Shown here: in pieces, positions 29,267-35,677 of the stretch
How positions within the stretch are numbered: the first letter of the stretch is position 1
Layout: every line of letters begins with the position of its first letter
DNA from: Planctomycetia bacterium
GTDB taxonomy: Bacteria; Planctomycetota; Planctomycetia; Gemmatales; Gemmataceae
Direction: 5' to 3'
DNA length: 35,677 nt
NCBI GenBank assembly: GCA_005799265.1
Contig: SYHD01000309.1
Span: 1-35,677, forward strand
Position numbers and translations under genes: made by a program
The notes under the pieces: generated by a model
Database searches by the model: none
What the model saw: only the letters and a program-made list of their open reading frames with translations
What the model was told of the DNA's origin: nothing

Positions 29267-29315
29267 CAAGCGTCTCTCTTGCACGTGATATCAAGCGGTG
29301 CAAACGAGACGCTTG
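29267..29315. repeat. Imperfect hairpin in the leader of the TlpA-like gene
   Basis: Arms 29267-29283 and 29299-29315 pair over 17 bases with two mismatches (CAAGCGTCTC / GAGACGCTTG is exact), with a 15-base loop. It ends about 40 bases upstream of the minus-strand start at 29226, and no T-run follows. Confidence 0.65.
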
Positions 29316-29472
29316 CACTACGAGGCGTATTCTATGGGAACCCTTCGGCAATAAATCTCTTTGACGCAATCCGTGGACTTTCTCCTTTCCAATACCGTCG
29401 GCCGCGACATTTGCTTGCTTTTCGGTAAGCTGGAATCAAGACTTCATGGACTCGCAATTCGAGGGGGAACGT

Positions 29473-29733
29473 ATGTTCGCAAACAGCCTCTTGCTATTCG
29501 CCGAGGAACAGTCGATCCAGTGGGGCAAGCTTGGCAACGGTGTGTTCAACGTGCTAGTTTTCGCCATTCTCGGCATCGTCCTGGCGATTGTCGGCTTCAA
29601 GCTGTTCGACATGCTGACGCCCGGCAAGCTCGATGACGAGATACTCCAGAAGCAGAACATCGCCGCCGCGATCTTGGCGGGGGCGTTTATCCTCGGCATT
29701 TGCATCATTGTTGCCGCGGCGATTCACGGGTAG
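29473..29733 (+). CDS. DUF350 membrane protein (YjfL-like)
   Basis: An 86-residue membrane protein of the DUF350/YjfL family with two membrane helices (about 24-45 and 63-83) joined by the conserved loop FKLFDMLTPGKLDDEI and followed by the charged-to-hydrophobic QKQNIAAAILAGAFILG. The ATG at 29473 has GGGGG six bases upstream; a longer ORF from 29446 is less likely. It is the first gene of a tight cassette with the lipoprotein-like gene (4-base gap) and the glutathionylspermidine-synthase-like gene (3-base gap), the order seen in E. coli yjfL-yjfM-yjfC. Its role, possibly an export or membrane partner of the ligase, is inferred from that context. Confidence 0.85.
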   Translation: MFANSLLLFAEEQSIQWGKLGNGVFNVLVFAILGIVLAIVGFKLFDMLTPGKLDDEILQKQNIAAAILAGAFILGICIIVAAAIHG

Positions 29734-29737
29734 CAGC

Positions 29738-30028
29738 ATGACTCGGAAATCCAAGATCGTCACGATCAGCATTTTGGGCGTGGTCGCCGCGCTCGGCGCG
29801 ACCGCGTGTTGCTGCACAAATTGGTGGGATCCGGAACAGCAAGACGGCGGGGGCCAAGGCGGCCGCGGCGGCGCCCATACTCGTTCCGGCAGGGGATTCC
29901 TACCGTTGTTCTTCGGCGGCGGTTCGTCGTCTTCAGGACACTCCGGCACCGGACACGGATCATCGAGCACGAGCCACGGCGGTTTCGGCGCCACCAGCGG
30001 ACATGGCGGCGTCGGCATCGGAGCCTGA
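29738..30028 (+). CDS. Small Gly/Ser/His-rich lipoprotein-like protein
   Basis: A 96-residue protein with an N-terminal hydrophobic segment ending in a cysteine cluster (LGATACCC, lipobox-like but with Ala at -3), then a Gln/Asp/Gly-rich stretch, a short hydrophobic FLPLFF patch, and a long low-complexity Gly/Ser/His/Thr tail. It occupies the slot of YjfM, a DUF1190-type lipoprotein, but no sequence similarity to YjfM is claimed. Coupling to DUF350 (4-base gap) and the ATP-grasp ligase (3-base gap) makes it a candidate substrate or cell-envelope partner of that ligase. The start ATG at 29738 is the only one giving a full signal sequence. Confidence 0.75.
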   Translation: MTRKSKIVTISILGVVAALGATACCCTNWWDPEQQDGGGQGGRGGAHTRSGRGFLPLFFGGGSSSSGHSGTGHGSSSTSHGGFGATSGHGGVGIGA

Positions 30029-30031
30029 GCT

Positions 30032-31237
30032 ATGCAACGCCTTACTCTCACGCCGCGCAGCGATTGGCAGAAACGCGTTGAGTCCGTCGGCCTCGCCTTT
30101 CACACGACCGATCAGGGCGAGCCGTACTGGGACGAATCCGCCTGTTACGTCTTCACCCCCGCCGAAATCGATCAGATTGAACTCGCCACGCTTGATCTCA
30201 ACGAGCTCTGCCTCAAAGCCGTCGAGCATATACTCGGACACGAACTGTGGGACGATTTTCAAATCCCACGCGGCTTCGAAGATTTCATTCGCAAAAGCTG
30301 GGACGAGGAAGAAATCAGTATCATCGGCCGATTCGATCTGCTCTTTGACGGCATCAGCCCGCCCAAACTCGCGGAATACAACGCCGACACGCCGACCGCC
30401 CTCCTGGAAGCCGCCGTCGTCCAGTGGTTCTGGCTGCGGGATTGCGCACCGGATGCGGATCAATTCAACTCGGTGCACGAACGCTTGATCGAAGTCTGGC
30501 AGCGCGTGAAGCTCGAAATCGGCAAGCCGGTGACGTTTGTCTCCACCGCGGACCACGTCGAAGACTTCATGACTGTGACTTATCTGCGCGACGCCGCCCG
30601 TCAAGCGGGACTAATGACGCAATACTTACCGATGAACGCCATCGGCTGGAACGCGTCTCGGCGCATGTTCGTCGATATGAAGGAAAGGTCGCTCGGCTGC
30701 GTGCTCAAGCTCTACCCGTGGGAATGGATGATGCGCGAGCAATTCGGCCAGCATCTCGGCACGACCTTGACGCGCTGGCTCGAACCGCCATGGAAAGCGC
30801 TCTTGAGCAACAAGGCGCTGTTGCCGCTCTTGTGGAAGTTGTTCCCCGAACATCCGAATTTGCTGCCGGCGTCATGGGAGCGTCTGCCCGGCCGCTGCGT
30901 CAAAAAGCCGGTACTGGGCCGCGAGGGGGCGAACATCACGATCCTCGACGACGGCCAGCTTGTCCAGGGTACTAGCGGCGATTACAGCGATGGCGAGTTC
31001 ATCTACCAGGCGTTCCACGACACGCCGAAGTTTGACGGCCGAACGATCGTACTCGGCAGCTGGATGGTCAACGGCTTCGCGTGCGGCCTCGGCATCCGCG
31101 AAGATGACAGCCTGATCACGACAAACACGAGCCGGTTCGTGCCGCATCGGATCGGCGGCACGGATGAGACGCAACATGCCATCAAAGCGGCCAAGGAAAT
31201 CAACGTCTCACAGGCCACTGGCATCTTCGTCCCGTAA
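30032..31237 (+). CDS. Glutathionylspermidine synthase-like ATP-grasp ligase (YjfC family)
   Basis: A 401-residue ATP-grasp amide ligase of the GSP-synthase family. Visible segments: the N-terminal DEPYW-like GEPYWDESACYVFTPAEID, the substrate loop GRFDLLFDG followed by LAEYNADTPTALLEAA, a middle VTFVSTADHVEDFMTVTYL, WEWMMREQFGQHL, and the C-terminal ATP-binding KKPVLGREGANI, DGEFIYQAF and IVLGSWMVNG strands. It lacks the amidase domain of the bifunctional E. coli enzyme, like YjfC/YgiC. Such enzymes are predicted to ligate peptides or polyamines; the real substrate is unknown. The last residues (FVP) and the stop codon are encoded by a REP-like repeat (31226-31290), so the C-terminus may have been altered by it. 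Confidence 0.9.
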   Translation: MQRLTLTPRSDWQKRVESVGLAFHTTDQGEPYWDESACYVFTPAEIDQIELATLDLNELCLKAVEHILGHELWDDFQIPRGFEDFIRKSWDEEEISIIGRFDLLFDGISPPKLAEYNADTPTALLEAAVVQWFWLRDCAPDADQFNSVHERLIEVWQRVKLEIGKPVTFVSTADHVEDFMTVTYLRDAARQAGLMTQYLPMNAIGWNASRRMFVDMKERSLGCVLKLYPWEWMMREQFGQHLGTTLTRWLEPPWKALLSNKALLPLLWKLFPEHPNLLPASWERLPGRCVKKPVLGREGANITILDDGQLVQGTSGDYSDGEFIYQAFHDTPKFDGRTIVLGSWMVNGFACGLGIREDDSLITTNTSRFVPHRIGGTDETQHAIKAAKEINVSQATGIFVP

Positions 31238-31290
31238 GTACGGCTGACAATAGCCCAGCGATTCATCGCTGGGGCTGCAAGGACGATTAA
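31226..31290 (+). repeat. REP-like element A (shortened), overlapping the ligase stop
   Basis: Begins CTTCGTCCCGTAAGTACGG, where GTCCC...GTAC is a decayed GTCCCGTAGGGAC palindrome, then TGACAATAGCCCAGCG and the central hairpin (31252-31276, arms around CAGCGAT / ATCGCTG). It then jumps to GGACGATT, lacking the second GTCCC unit of the full copies. The TAA stop of the ATP-grasp gene (31235-31237) lies inside it, and its right end touches the stop of the transposase gene. Confidence 0.8.
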
Positions 31291-31293
31291 TCA

Positions 31294-31746
31294 TTATCCC
31301 CACAAATAACGCGGATCGTATTCGATTTCATGTTTCTTCAGGAAACGCAAGAACTCATCTTGAAAAGTCACCTGCCGATGATGTTCCTTCTGTTTCTGAA
31401 TGTATGCGACCGTTACCGGGTGCTGAGAAACGCCGATGCTGAACGCGCCATATCCTTCCTGCCAGGCAAACTGCTGATGTTGTGGAAAAGTTTCGTGCAC
31501 CCATTTCGACGATTCGCCTTTGACGAGTTGAATCGCCTTGGCAATGGCGAGTGTCGATGGCAACGACAGCAACAAATGGACATGATCTTCGACCCCGCCG
31601 ATCGCAAGTGCTTTCATTTTGTGTGCGCGGGCGATACCGCCGAGGAACGGCCACAGGCGTTCCTCGAGTTCCGGCGAGATGAGTTTGCGGCGTTCTTTGG
31701 TGCTGAAGACACAATGGTAATAGTTGCTGACGAACGAATGGGCCAT
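31294..31746 (-). CDS. REP-associated tyrosine transposase (RAYT, IS200-like Y1)
   Basis: A 150-residue single-strand DNA transposase. The HUH motif is EDHVHLLL (His55-x-His57) and the catalytic Tyr is Tyr115 in VTVAYIQKQKEHH; both are intact. The start of the protein, HSFVSNYYHCVFSTKERRKLI, and the KGESSKWVHETFP and FAWQEGYGAFSIGVSQ segments are typical of the family. The ATG at 31746 is preferred to the GTG at 31752 because AGAGG lies 8 bases before it. It lies between REP-like element A (at its 3' end) and the inverted pair B/D (upstream), the arrangement expected of a RAYT that acts on REP sequences. RAYTs are usually domesticated: one full copy, no terminal repeats of its own. Confidence 0.92.
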   Translation of the reverse strand: MAHSFVSNYYHCVFSTKERRKLISPELEERLWPFLGGIARAHKMKALAIGGVEDHVHLLLSLPSTLAIAKAIQLVKGESSKWVHETFPQHQQFAWQEGYGAFSIGVSQHPVTVAYIQKQKEHHRQVTFQDEFLRFLKKHEIEYDPRYLWG

Positions 31747-31788
31747 GGTCACAACCTCTTGCGAAAAGGTTGACAGAGACGGGATGCC

Positions 31789-31884
31789 GTTTCAGTCGTC
31801 CCTGACGGGACTCCAACCCGGCGCGGCATCAAAACCCCAGCGATAAATCGCTGGGCTATTATCAACCGTCCCTAACGGGACGAA
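31789..31884 (-). repeat. REP-like element B (full length, inverted)
   Basis: About 96 bases. Read on the minus strand it holds GTCCCGTTAGGGAC, then TGATAATAGCCCAGCGATTT-type sequence with a central hairpin, then a second GTCCC...GGGAC unit and GACTGAAAC. It is the mirror image of element D, from which it is separated by about 31 bases, so B and D could form one very large hairpin. Confidence 0.85.
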
Positions 31885-31915
31885 CAAGCATATTTCACCT
31901 ACGGGATCAACTGTA

Positions 31916-32009
31916 TTCGTCCCGTAGGGACGGCTGACAATAGCCCAGCGATTTATCGCTGGGGTTAACGGCCGACAAGTCATGGAGTCCCGGCAGGGAC
32001 GATTGAAAC
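31916..32009 (+). repeat. REP-like element D (full length)
   Basis: About 94 bases: GTCCCGTAGGGAC, GGCTGACAATAGCCCAGCG, central hairpin (AGCCCAGCGAT / ATCGCTGGGG), then GAGTCCCGGCAGGGAC and GATTGAAAC. It shares nearly all of its conserved parts with element B in reverse; the spacer between the hairpin and the last unit varies. It ends 28 bases before the stop of the RtcB gene and may affect that transcript's 3' end. Confidence 0.85.
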
Positions 32010-32037
32010 ACACAGTGGCCGGGAACCAAGCGTAAAC

Positions 32038-33501
32038 TCACCCCTTGATAACGCCGATCGGCCGCATTCGCGCTACCTTCTTCGACAGCCCCGCCTGATG
32101 CACGACATCGACAACGTCATCGACGTTCTTGTACGCCCTCGGCTGCTCCTCCGCGAGCCCCTTGTGGCTCTGCGCCCGCGCTATGATCCCCTTGGCGGCG
32201 AGCTCCTTGTCGATGCGCCGCCCAGCAGCGTGCTTGAGCGCGGCGGTACGGCTCATCGCGCGGCCCGCCCCGTGACACGTCGTGCCGAACGACTTCTCCA
32301 TGCTACCCGCTTGGCCGACCAGCACCCAGCTCGCCCGGCCCATGTCGCCCGGAATGATGACCGGCTGTCCGATCTTGCGGTAGATCGCCGGCACCTCCGG
32401 ATGCCCTGGCGGAAACGCCCGCGTCGCTCCCTTGCGATGCACCCACACCTTCTTCTTGACGCCGTTGACGGTGTGCTCCTCCAGCTTGGCGATGTTATGG
32501 CACACGTCATAGATGAGGTTCATGTGCAGCTCTTGCCACGATCGGCCAAACACGTCAGCGAAGACCTCGCGCGCCTGCCACATGAGGAGCTGGCGATTGC
32601 ACCACGCGAAGTTCGCCGCCGCCCTCATGGCGGCGATGTACTTCTGGCCTTCGGGACTGTTGACCGGGGCGCACGCGAGCTGGCGGTCCGGCAATTCGAT
32701 GCCGTACTTCTCCGGCGCCTTGCGCAACTGGTGCAGGGCATCGTCGCACACTTGATAGCCGAGGCCGCGCGAGCCGGAATGAATCATCACGCAGATCATG
32801 TCCTTTTCCAGACCCATGACCTGAGCGGCTTCATCGTCGAAGATGGCATCGACGACCTGCACCTCCAGGAAGTGATTGCCCGAGCCGAGGGTGCCGCACT
32901 GTTGCTCGCCGCGTTTCTTGGCGTGATCGCTGACCTCGGCGGGATCGGCGCCGCTCAGCCAGCCGCCGGCCTCGGTGTGATCGATATCGCCCGGCGTCGC
33001 CAGTTCGTGCGTGCTCAGGTAGCCCGCCCCTTCGCCGAGCAGACGGACCAGCTCCTTGCCCTTGAACGAATAGTGCCCCTCGCGGCCAACGCCGGTCGGC
33101 ACGTGCTTGAAGAGGGCATCGACGAGCTTGGTCAAGTGGTTCTTGACTTCGCGATAAAAGAGATTGGTCCGGCACAAACGAACGCCGCAGTTGATGTCAT
33201 AGCCGACGCCGCCGGGCGAGATGACGCCGCCCTCGTCGGGATCGGTCGCGCAGACGCCGCCGATGCAGAAGCCGTAGCCCCAGTGGATGTCCGGCATCGC
33301 CAAACTCGCGTGCTGAATGCCCGGCAGAAACGCGACGTTGGCGACCTGCTCCGGCGCCTGATCGAGCTTGAGCTGCTGCATGAGCTTTTCATTGGCGAAG
33401 ATCAGCCCATCGACGCGCATGCCGGGCTTGTAGCTCTTCGGAATGCGATAGCAGCAGGCGTCAATCTGTTCGAGCGGGCCGTGGAAGGTATCTTTGGCCA
33501 T
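32038..33501 (-). CDS. rtcB: RtcB family RNA 3'-phosphate ligase
   Basis: A 487-residue RtcB-type RNA ligase, which joins 2',3'-cyclic-phosphate/3'-phosphate RNA to 5'-hydroxyl RNA using GTP and Mn2+. Metal-site Cys105 and Asp102 are in GGVGYDINCGVR; further sites are GTLGSGNHFLE, IHSGSRGLGYQ and the guanylylated His410 in TTCHGAGRAMSR, all intact. The length matches the longer RtcB form. GGAG eight bases before the ATG at 33501 supports the start. No RtcA or archease gene is adjacent. In bacteria RtcB repairs cleaved tRNA and rRNA; the toxin-antitoxin modules nearby are on the other strand and no link is shown. Confidence 0.96.
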   Translation of the reverse strand: MAKDTFHGPLEQIDACCYRIPKSYKPGMRVDGLIFANEKLMQQLKLDQAPEQVANVAFLPGIQHASLAMPDIHWGYGFCIGGVCATDPDEGGVISPGGVGYDINCGVRLCRTNLFYREVKNHLTKLVDALFKHVPTGVGREGHYSFKGKELVRLLGEGAGYLSTHELATPGDIDHTEAGGWLSGADPAEVSDHAKKRGEQQCGTLGSGNHFLEVQVVDAIFDDEAAQVMGLEKDMICVMIHSGSRGLGYQVCDDALHQLRKAPEKYGIELPDRQLACAPVNSPEGQKYIAAMRAAANFAWCNRQLLMWQAREVFADVFGRSWQELHMNLIYDVCHNIAKLEEHTVNGVKKKVWVHRKGATRAFPPGHPEVPAIYRKIGQPVIIPGDMGRASWVLVGQAGSMEKSFGTTCHGAGRAMSRTAALKHAAGRRIDKELAAKGIIARAQSHKGLAEEQPRAYKNVDDVVDVVHQAGLSKKVARMRPIGVIKG

Positions 33502-33564
33502 GATCGATACTCCATGCGTTTAGCCGCAGCTCGCAGAGCCGCGCGGACGCGGACCTCGAGGTAA

Positions 33565-33639
33565 TGCTAGCGGAAACAACCGCGCGGCGTTAGACTGACA
33601 CGGGAAGGCGGGAGATGTTCGCGGCGCGAATGATGTGAG
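33565..33639 (+). repeat. Direct repeat flanking a toxin-antitoxin pair, copy 1
   Basis: Starts TGCTAGCGGAA and aligns without gaps to 34309-34383, with roughly two-thirds identity counted by eye; the first 11 bases and GATGTTCGC are exact. It lies between the rtcB start and the toxin gene. Confidence 0.6.
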
Positions 33640-33695
33640 CGGGACGAGACCTCGGAAATCTTGACTTCCAAGGCCGCCGCGTCAATACTGTGAAC

Positions 33696-33950
33696 ATGGC
33701 AACCGTCCGAATCACTCCCGAAGCGAATGAGCAAACGAATCGTCTGCCCAAACCGATTCGCGATCTTCTCGCCAAATGCCTTGAGCGTTTGCAAAAGTGG
33801 CCAGCCGTCAGCGGCGCTAAACCGTTAAGAGGCAATCTCGTCGGCTGGTATCGGCTGCGAATGAGCGACTACCGCGTGCGTTTCCGAGTCGAAGGCGATA
33901 CCGTCATCGTGGACAAGATCGGACACCGAAAGGACGTTTATGACGACTAA
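33696..33950 (+). CDS. RelE/ParE-family toxin
   Basis: An 84-residue RelE/ParE-fold protein. The first strand and helices MATVRITPEANEQTNRLPKPI and the core YRLRMSDYRVRFRVEGDTVIV with the terminal KIGHRKDVYDD are typical. RelE members cut mRNA on ribosomes and ParE members block gyrase; the subtype cannot be told here. The ATG at 33696 begins the conserved strand; a GTG six bases earlier is less likely. The end overlaps the antitoxin start by 11 bases, with toxin first, as in higBA-type modules. Confidence 0.85.
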   Translation: MATVRITPEANEQTNRLPKPIRDLLAKCLERLQKWPAVSGAKPLRGNLVGWYRLRMSDYRVRFRVEGDTVIVDKIGHRKDVYDD

Positions 33951-34314
33951 GCAGCACAGCAACGGCGTGGCCGCCAAGCACGTCACCATCAAAGGCAAGC
34001 GTATGGTCATGCTCGAAGAGAACGAGTTCAAGCGTCTGTTGGTCGAGGCCGATTTGTGGGAGCCGCTCATGCCGCCGCTGGGAGCCGACGGGACCTTTCC
34101 CGCCGAGGTCGTGCGCATCTCCCTTGCCATCGACATCATTCGGGACCGCCGCCGCCTAGGACTGACGCGCGCGGAATTAGCCCGACGTGCGGGCATCCGT
34201 CTGACAAGCCTCGAGCGGGCCGAAGAGGGGCGCGTCGATCCGGGCAGGGGCGTCATCGAAAAGATTGACCGGGCGTTGAAGGCGGCGGAGACCAAAGCGG
34301 CGAAAACTTGCTAG
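33940..34314 (+). CDS. Xre-family antitoxin
   Basis: A 124-residue protein. The N-terminal 60 residues include a short strand and helix segment (KHVTIKGKRMVMLEENEFKRLL) likely to bind the toxin. The C-terminal part is an Xre-type helix-turn-helix, LTRAELARRAGIRLTSLERAEEG. It therefore probably represses its own operon and neutralises the upstream toxin. It overlaps the toxin gene by 11 bases. The final Cys codon and the TAG stop lie in the start of the direct repeat copy at 34309. Confidence 0.85.
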   Translation: MTTKQHSNGVAAKHVTIKGKRMVMLEENEFKRLLVEADLWEPLMPPLGADGTFPAEVVRISLAIDIIRDRRRLGLTRAELARRAGIRLTSLERAEEGRVDPGRGVIEKIDRALKAAETKAAKTC

Positions 34315-34383
34315 CGGAAGGCGATTCGCGATGTGAGGCTGACGCAGAATGGCGAGCGATGTTCGCTGCACGCAGACATTGAG
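34309..34383 (+). repeat. Direct repeat flanking a toxin-antitoxin pair, copy 2
   Basis: The partner of 33565-33639, starting TGCTAGCGGAA and offset by 744 bases. It includes the stop codon of the antitoxin gene and ends just before the next gene's ribosome-binding site. Confidence 0.6.
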
Positions 34384-34392
34384 GTGATGCCG

Positions 34393-34839
34393 ATGAATGG
34401 CGACCGTGTTCCCATCGATCAGCGGAATGCCGACAACGCCGCGGACATCGCCGAAGGACTTCCGCCCAGCGCCCCTTCACTTGCCGAAAGCGAGGCGGCT
34501 TCGGCTATACCGGATATTCGCGCAAAAGAACCAACGTCCATGGAGGTTTTCTTTGCATGGGAAAAGCTACGTCTGGCATTCAACGCACTCCTGCTGGTGA
34601 TCGTTGTTTTCATGATGCTCAGAGCGGGCTTCAATCCACTGGCCATAGTTTTTTTCGGTGAAGACGCAGTGCTCGCGAATCTCTGTTACTGTGTCGGCCC
34701 AGTGGCAGAGGGGTATTTGTGTTGGCTGGGTTTGCCGAGGATCGTGGTCCGCTGGCTTGTCCTGTTGTTTGGCACACTTATCGGCGTCGTATTGGCCGTC
34801 GAACGCGCCGCGGAGCTGCTGAAGAGGCTTGATAAGTGA
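34393..34839 (+). CDS. Small membrane protein of unknown function
   Basis: A 148-residue protein with an acidic, Ala/Asp-rich soluble N-terminus (about 1-50) and two or three membrane segments (about 60-78, possibly 94-112, and 117-137). I do not recognise the family. The ATG at 34393 has GAGG eight bases upstream and is preferred over a GTG at 34333, which falls in the repeat. It may be cotranscribed with the toxin-antitoxin pair. Confidence 0.6.
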   Translation: MNGDRVPIDQRNADNAADIAEGLPPSAPSLAESEAASAIPDIRAKEPTSMEVFFAWEKLRLAFNALLLVIVVFMMLRAGFNPLAIVFFGEDAVLANLCYCVGPVAEGYLCWLGLPRIVVRWLVLLFGTLIGVVLAVERAAELLKRLDK

Positions 34840-34872
34840 CCGGTCGGCAAGGACGTCTGGGCACGAGTGTTG

Positions 34873-35442
34873 TCACGCAAATATCTCCGCCGCCGCCACA
34901 CGAAAGCCCGGCAGAAACGGCTCGCCGCTCAATTCCTGGCGAATGTTGACAAGTTCGGGCTCGGCGTCGAGGCGATAGGTGGTGATCGTACGGTCGTGCG
35001 GGTCGATCACCCAGATCAACGGCACGCGGAATTTTTGATAGAAATCGATCTTTTCCTTGATGTCCTCGATCACGTCGCTGGGGGAGAGAATCTCGATGAC
35101 GAGCGTCGGAATGCCTTCGATGAGCGTGGTGTCTTCCGCTTCTTGAATGGCCAGGTTGGCCGCAATGTAGACAACGTCGATGCCCACGGTCGTATCGGGA
35201 TTGCGCGAAAGACGACAGCCCGCTTCGCCGCACAAGACAAGTCCCCGTGGTTCCGGTTGGCCCGTTCGCCACGATTCCAGGAAATAGGATGACCGCACCA
35301 TGATGCGACTGTGAACGCGATTGCGAATGGTCATCGGTCTCTCCCGAAGCTGGCCTTCAACGAGCCAGTGCTCCATGCCGTTGCGTGGCATTGCCAGCAA
35401 TTGCTCCGTCGTCATCAGCGGCATTTCAAGGACTGCGGACAT
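34873..35442 (-). CDS. Uma2 family endonuclease-like protein
   Basis: A 189-residue protein of the Uma2 (DUF820) family, predicted PD-(D/E)xK nuclease fold. Candidate catalytic residues are Asp89 in VGIDVVYIA, Glu117 in PTLVIEILSPSD and Lys in EDIKEKIDFY. The C-terminal IWVIDPHDRTITTYRL strand pair is typical. AGGA eight to nine bases before the ATG at 35442 supports the start over a longer ORF to 35472. Uma2 genes are very numerous in planctomycetes and cyanobacteria; the function is unproven. Confidence 0.88.
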   Translation of the reverse strand: MSAVLEMPLMTTEQLLAMPRNGMEHWLVEGQLRERPMTIRNRVHSRIMVRSSYFLESWRTGQPEPRGLVLCGEAGCRLSRNPDTTVGIDVVYIAANLAIQEAEDTTLIEGIPTLVIEILSPSDVIEDIKEKIDFYQKFRVPLIWVIDPHDRTITTYRLDAEPELVNIRQELSGEPFLPGFRVAAAEIFA

Positions 35443-35546
35443 CGTGAATTTCCTTGTATAAGCAGCGATCAATGGGGTTGAATATAACAGAACTCAAAAC
35501 AGATATCAACGAGGATCGCACGCCCCGAAATGATCGAACTAGTGCC

Positions 35547-35677
35547 TCATCCATTCTTAATCTTCGGGTAGAGCCGCTTCAGTTTTGTCCGAGCGTCGTC
35601 GATTTTGAATTGCCAGTCTACCCCGCGTTGTTTGGCATTCGTTTTATCCGCCCAGATTCCGATCTCGGATTGCAACA
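35547..35677 (-). mobile_element. C-terminal end of an IS630-type transposase (partial)
   Basis: The last 43 codons on the minus strand read LQSEIGIWADKTN-AKQRGVDWQFKIDDARTKLKRLYPKIKNG and end at a TGA (35547-35549). The pattern W-x(n)-DWQF-x-(I/T)-x-x-A-R-x-KL-x-x-LYP is that of the extreme C-terminus of IS630-family DDE transposases. The rest lies beyond the right edge, so whether the gene is intact cannot be told. No terminal inverted repeat was identified in the 100 bases after the stop. Confidence 0.75.

Noticed and set aside
31789..32009. A short CRISPR array
   Set aside because: The repeats are palindromic, differ in orientation, have unequal spacing and flank a RAYT; there are no cas genes. 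REP elements explain them better.
32098..33564. A 488-codon ORF on the plus strand
   Set aside because: Antisense to rtcB, whose active-site residues are all present.

Overview
The window looks like a piece of a planctomycete chromosome, probably of the Gemmata/Gemmataceae type. The evidence is three DUF1501 (Tat-exported) proteins, two planctomycete cytochrome-c/DUF1549/DUF1553 proteins, GC-rich DNA with long antisense shadow ORFs, a Pro/Ala-rich Rho, and many dispersed palindromic repeats. No tRNA, rRNA, CRISPR array or prophage was seen. All names come from reading motifs; no database search was run.

Layout. 1-2031: the start of a B12-dependent ribonucleotide reductase (minus, cut by the window edge), a long leader, and a DNA-protein-crosslink SRAP protein. 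2258-7545: a plus-strand run of a cytochrome/DUF1549/DUF1553 protein, a DUF433/DUF5615 toxin-antitoxin pair, an unknown helical protein and a DUF1501 protein. 7696-9969: two exported minus-strand proteins. 10835-12526: a sigma-70 factor with a long N-terminal part that seems to carry three helix-turn-helix units. 13057-16079: an orphan DUF1501 protein, a PhnD-like binding protein and a convergent universal stress protein. 16474-20158: a second, compact DUF1553/DUF1501 pair. 20889-22373: rho, behind a large hairpin. 22420-26545: a minus-strand block of a Nudix protein, an unknown membrane-anchored protein, a DUF3500 protein and an alpha/beta hydrolase. 26646-26969: a strong intrinsic terminator with no gene in front of it, marking a candidate ncRNA. 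27325-29226: a ThuA protein and a cysteine-less TlpA-like protein. 29473-31237: a DUF350 / small Gly-Ser-His lipoprotein / glutathionylspermidine-synthase-like cassette resembling E. coli yjfL-yjfM-yjfC. 31226-32009: a RAYT (REP-associated tyrosine transposase) with three REP-like elements. 32038-35677: RtcB RNA ligase, a ParE/Xre toxin-antitoxin pair flanked by direct repeats, a small membrane protein, a Uma2 nuclease and the tail of an IS630-type transposase.

The strongest unusual signals concern repeats and small elements acting on genes. Palindromic elements are inserted in frame in two coding genes (SRAP and Nudix, the latter nested and inside the Nudix box). A REP element supplies the stop codon of the ATP-grasp gene. 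An orphan terminator points to a structured RNA. The sigma factor architecture and the ATP-grasp/lipoprotein cassette are the most interesting protein-level items.
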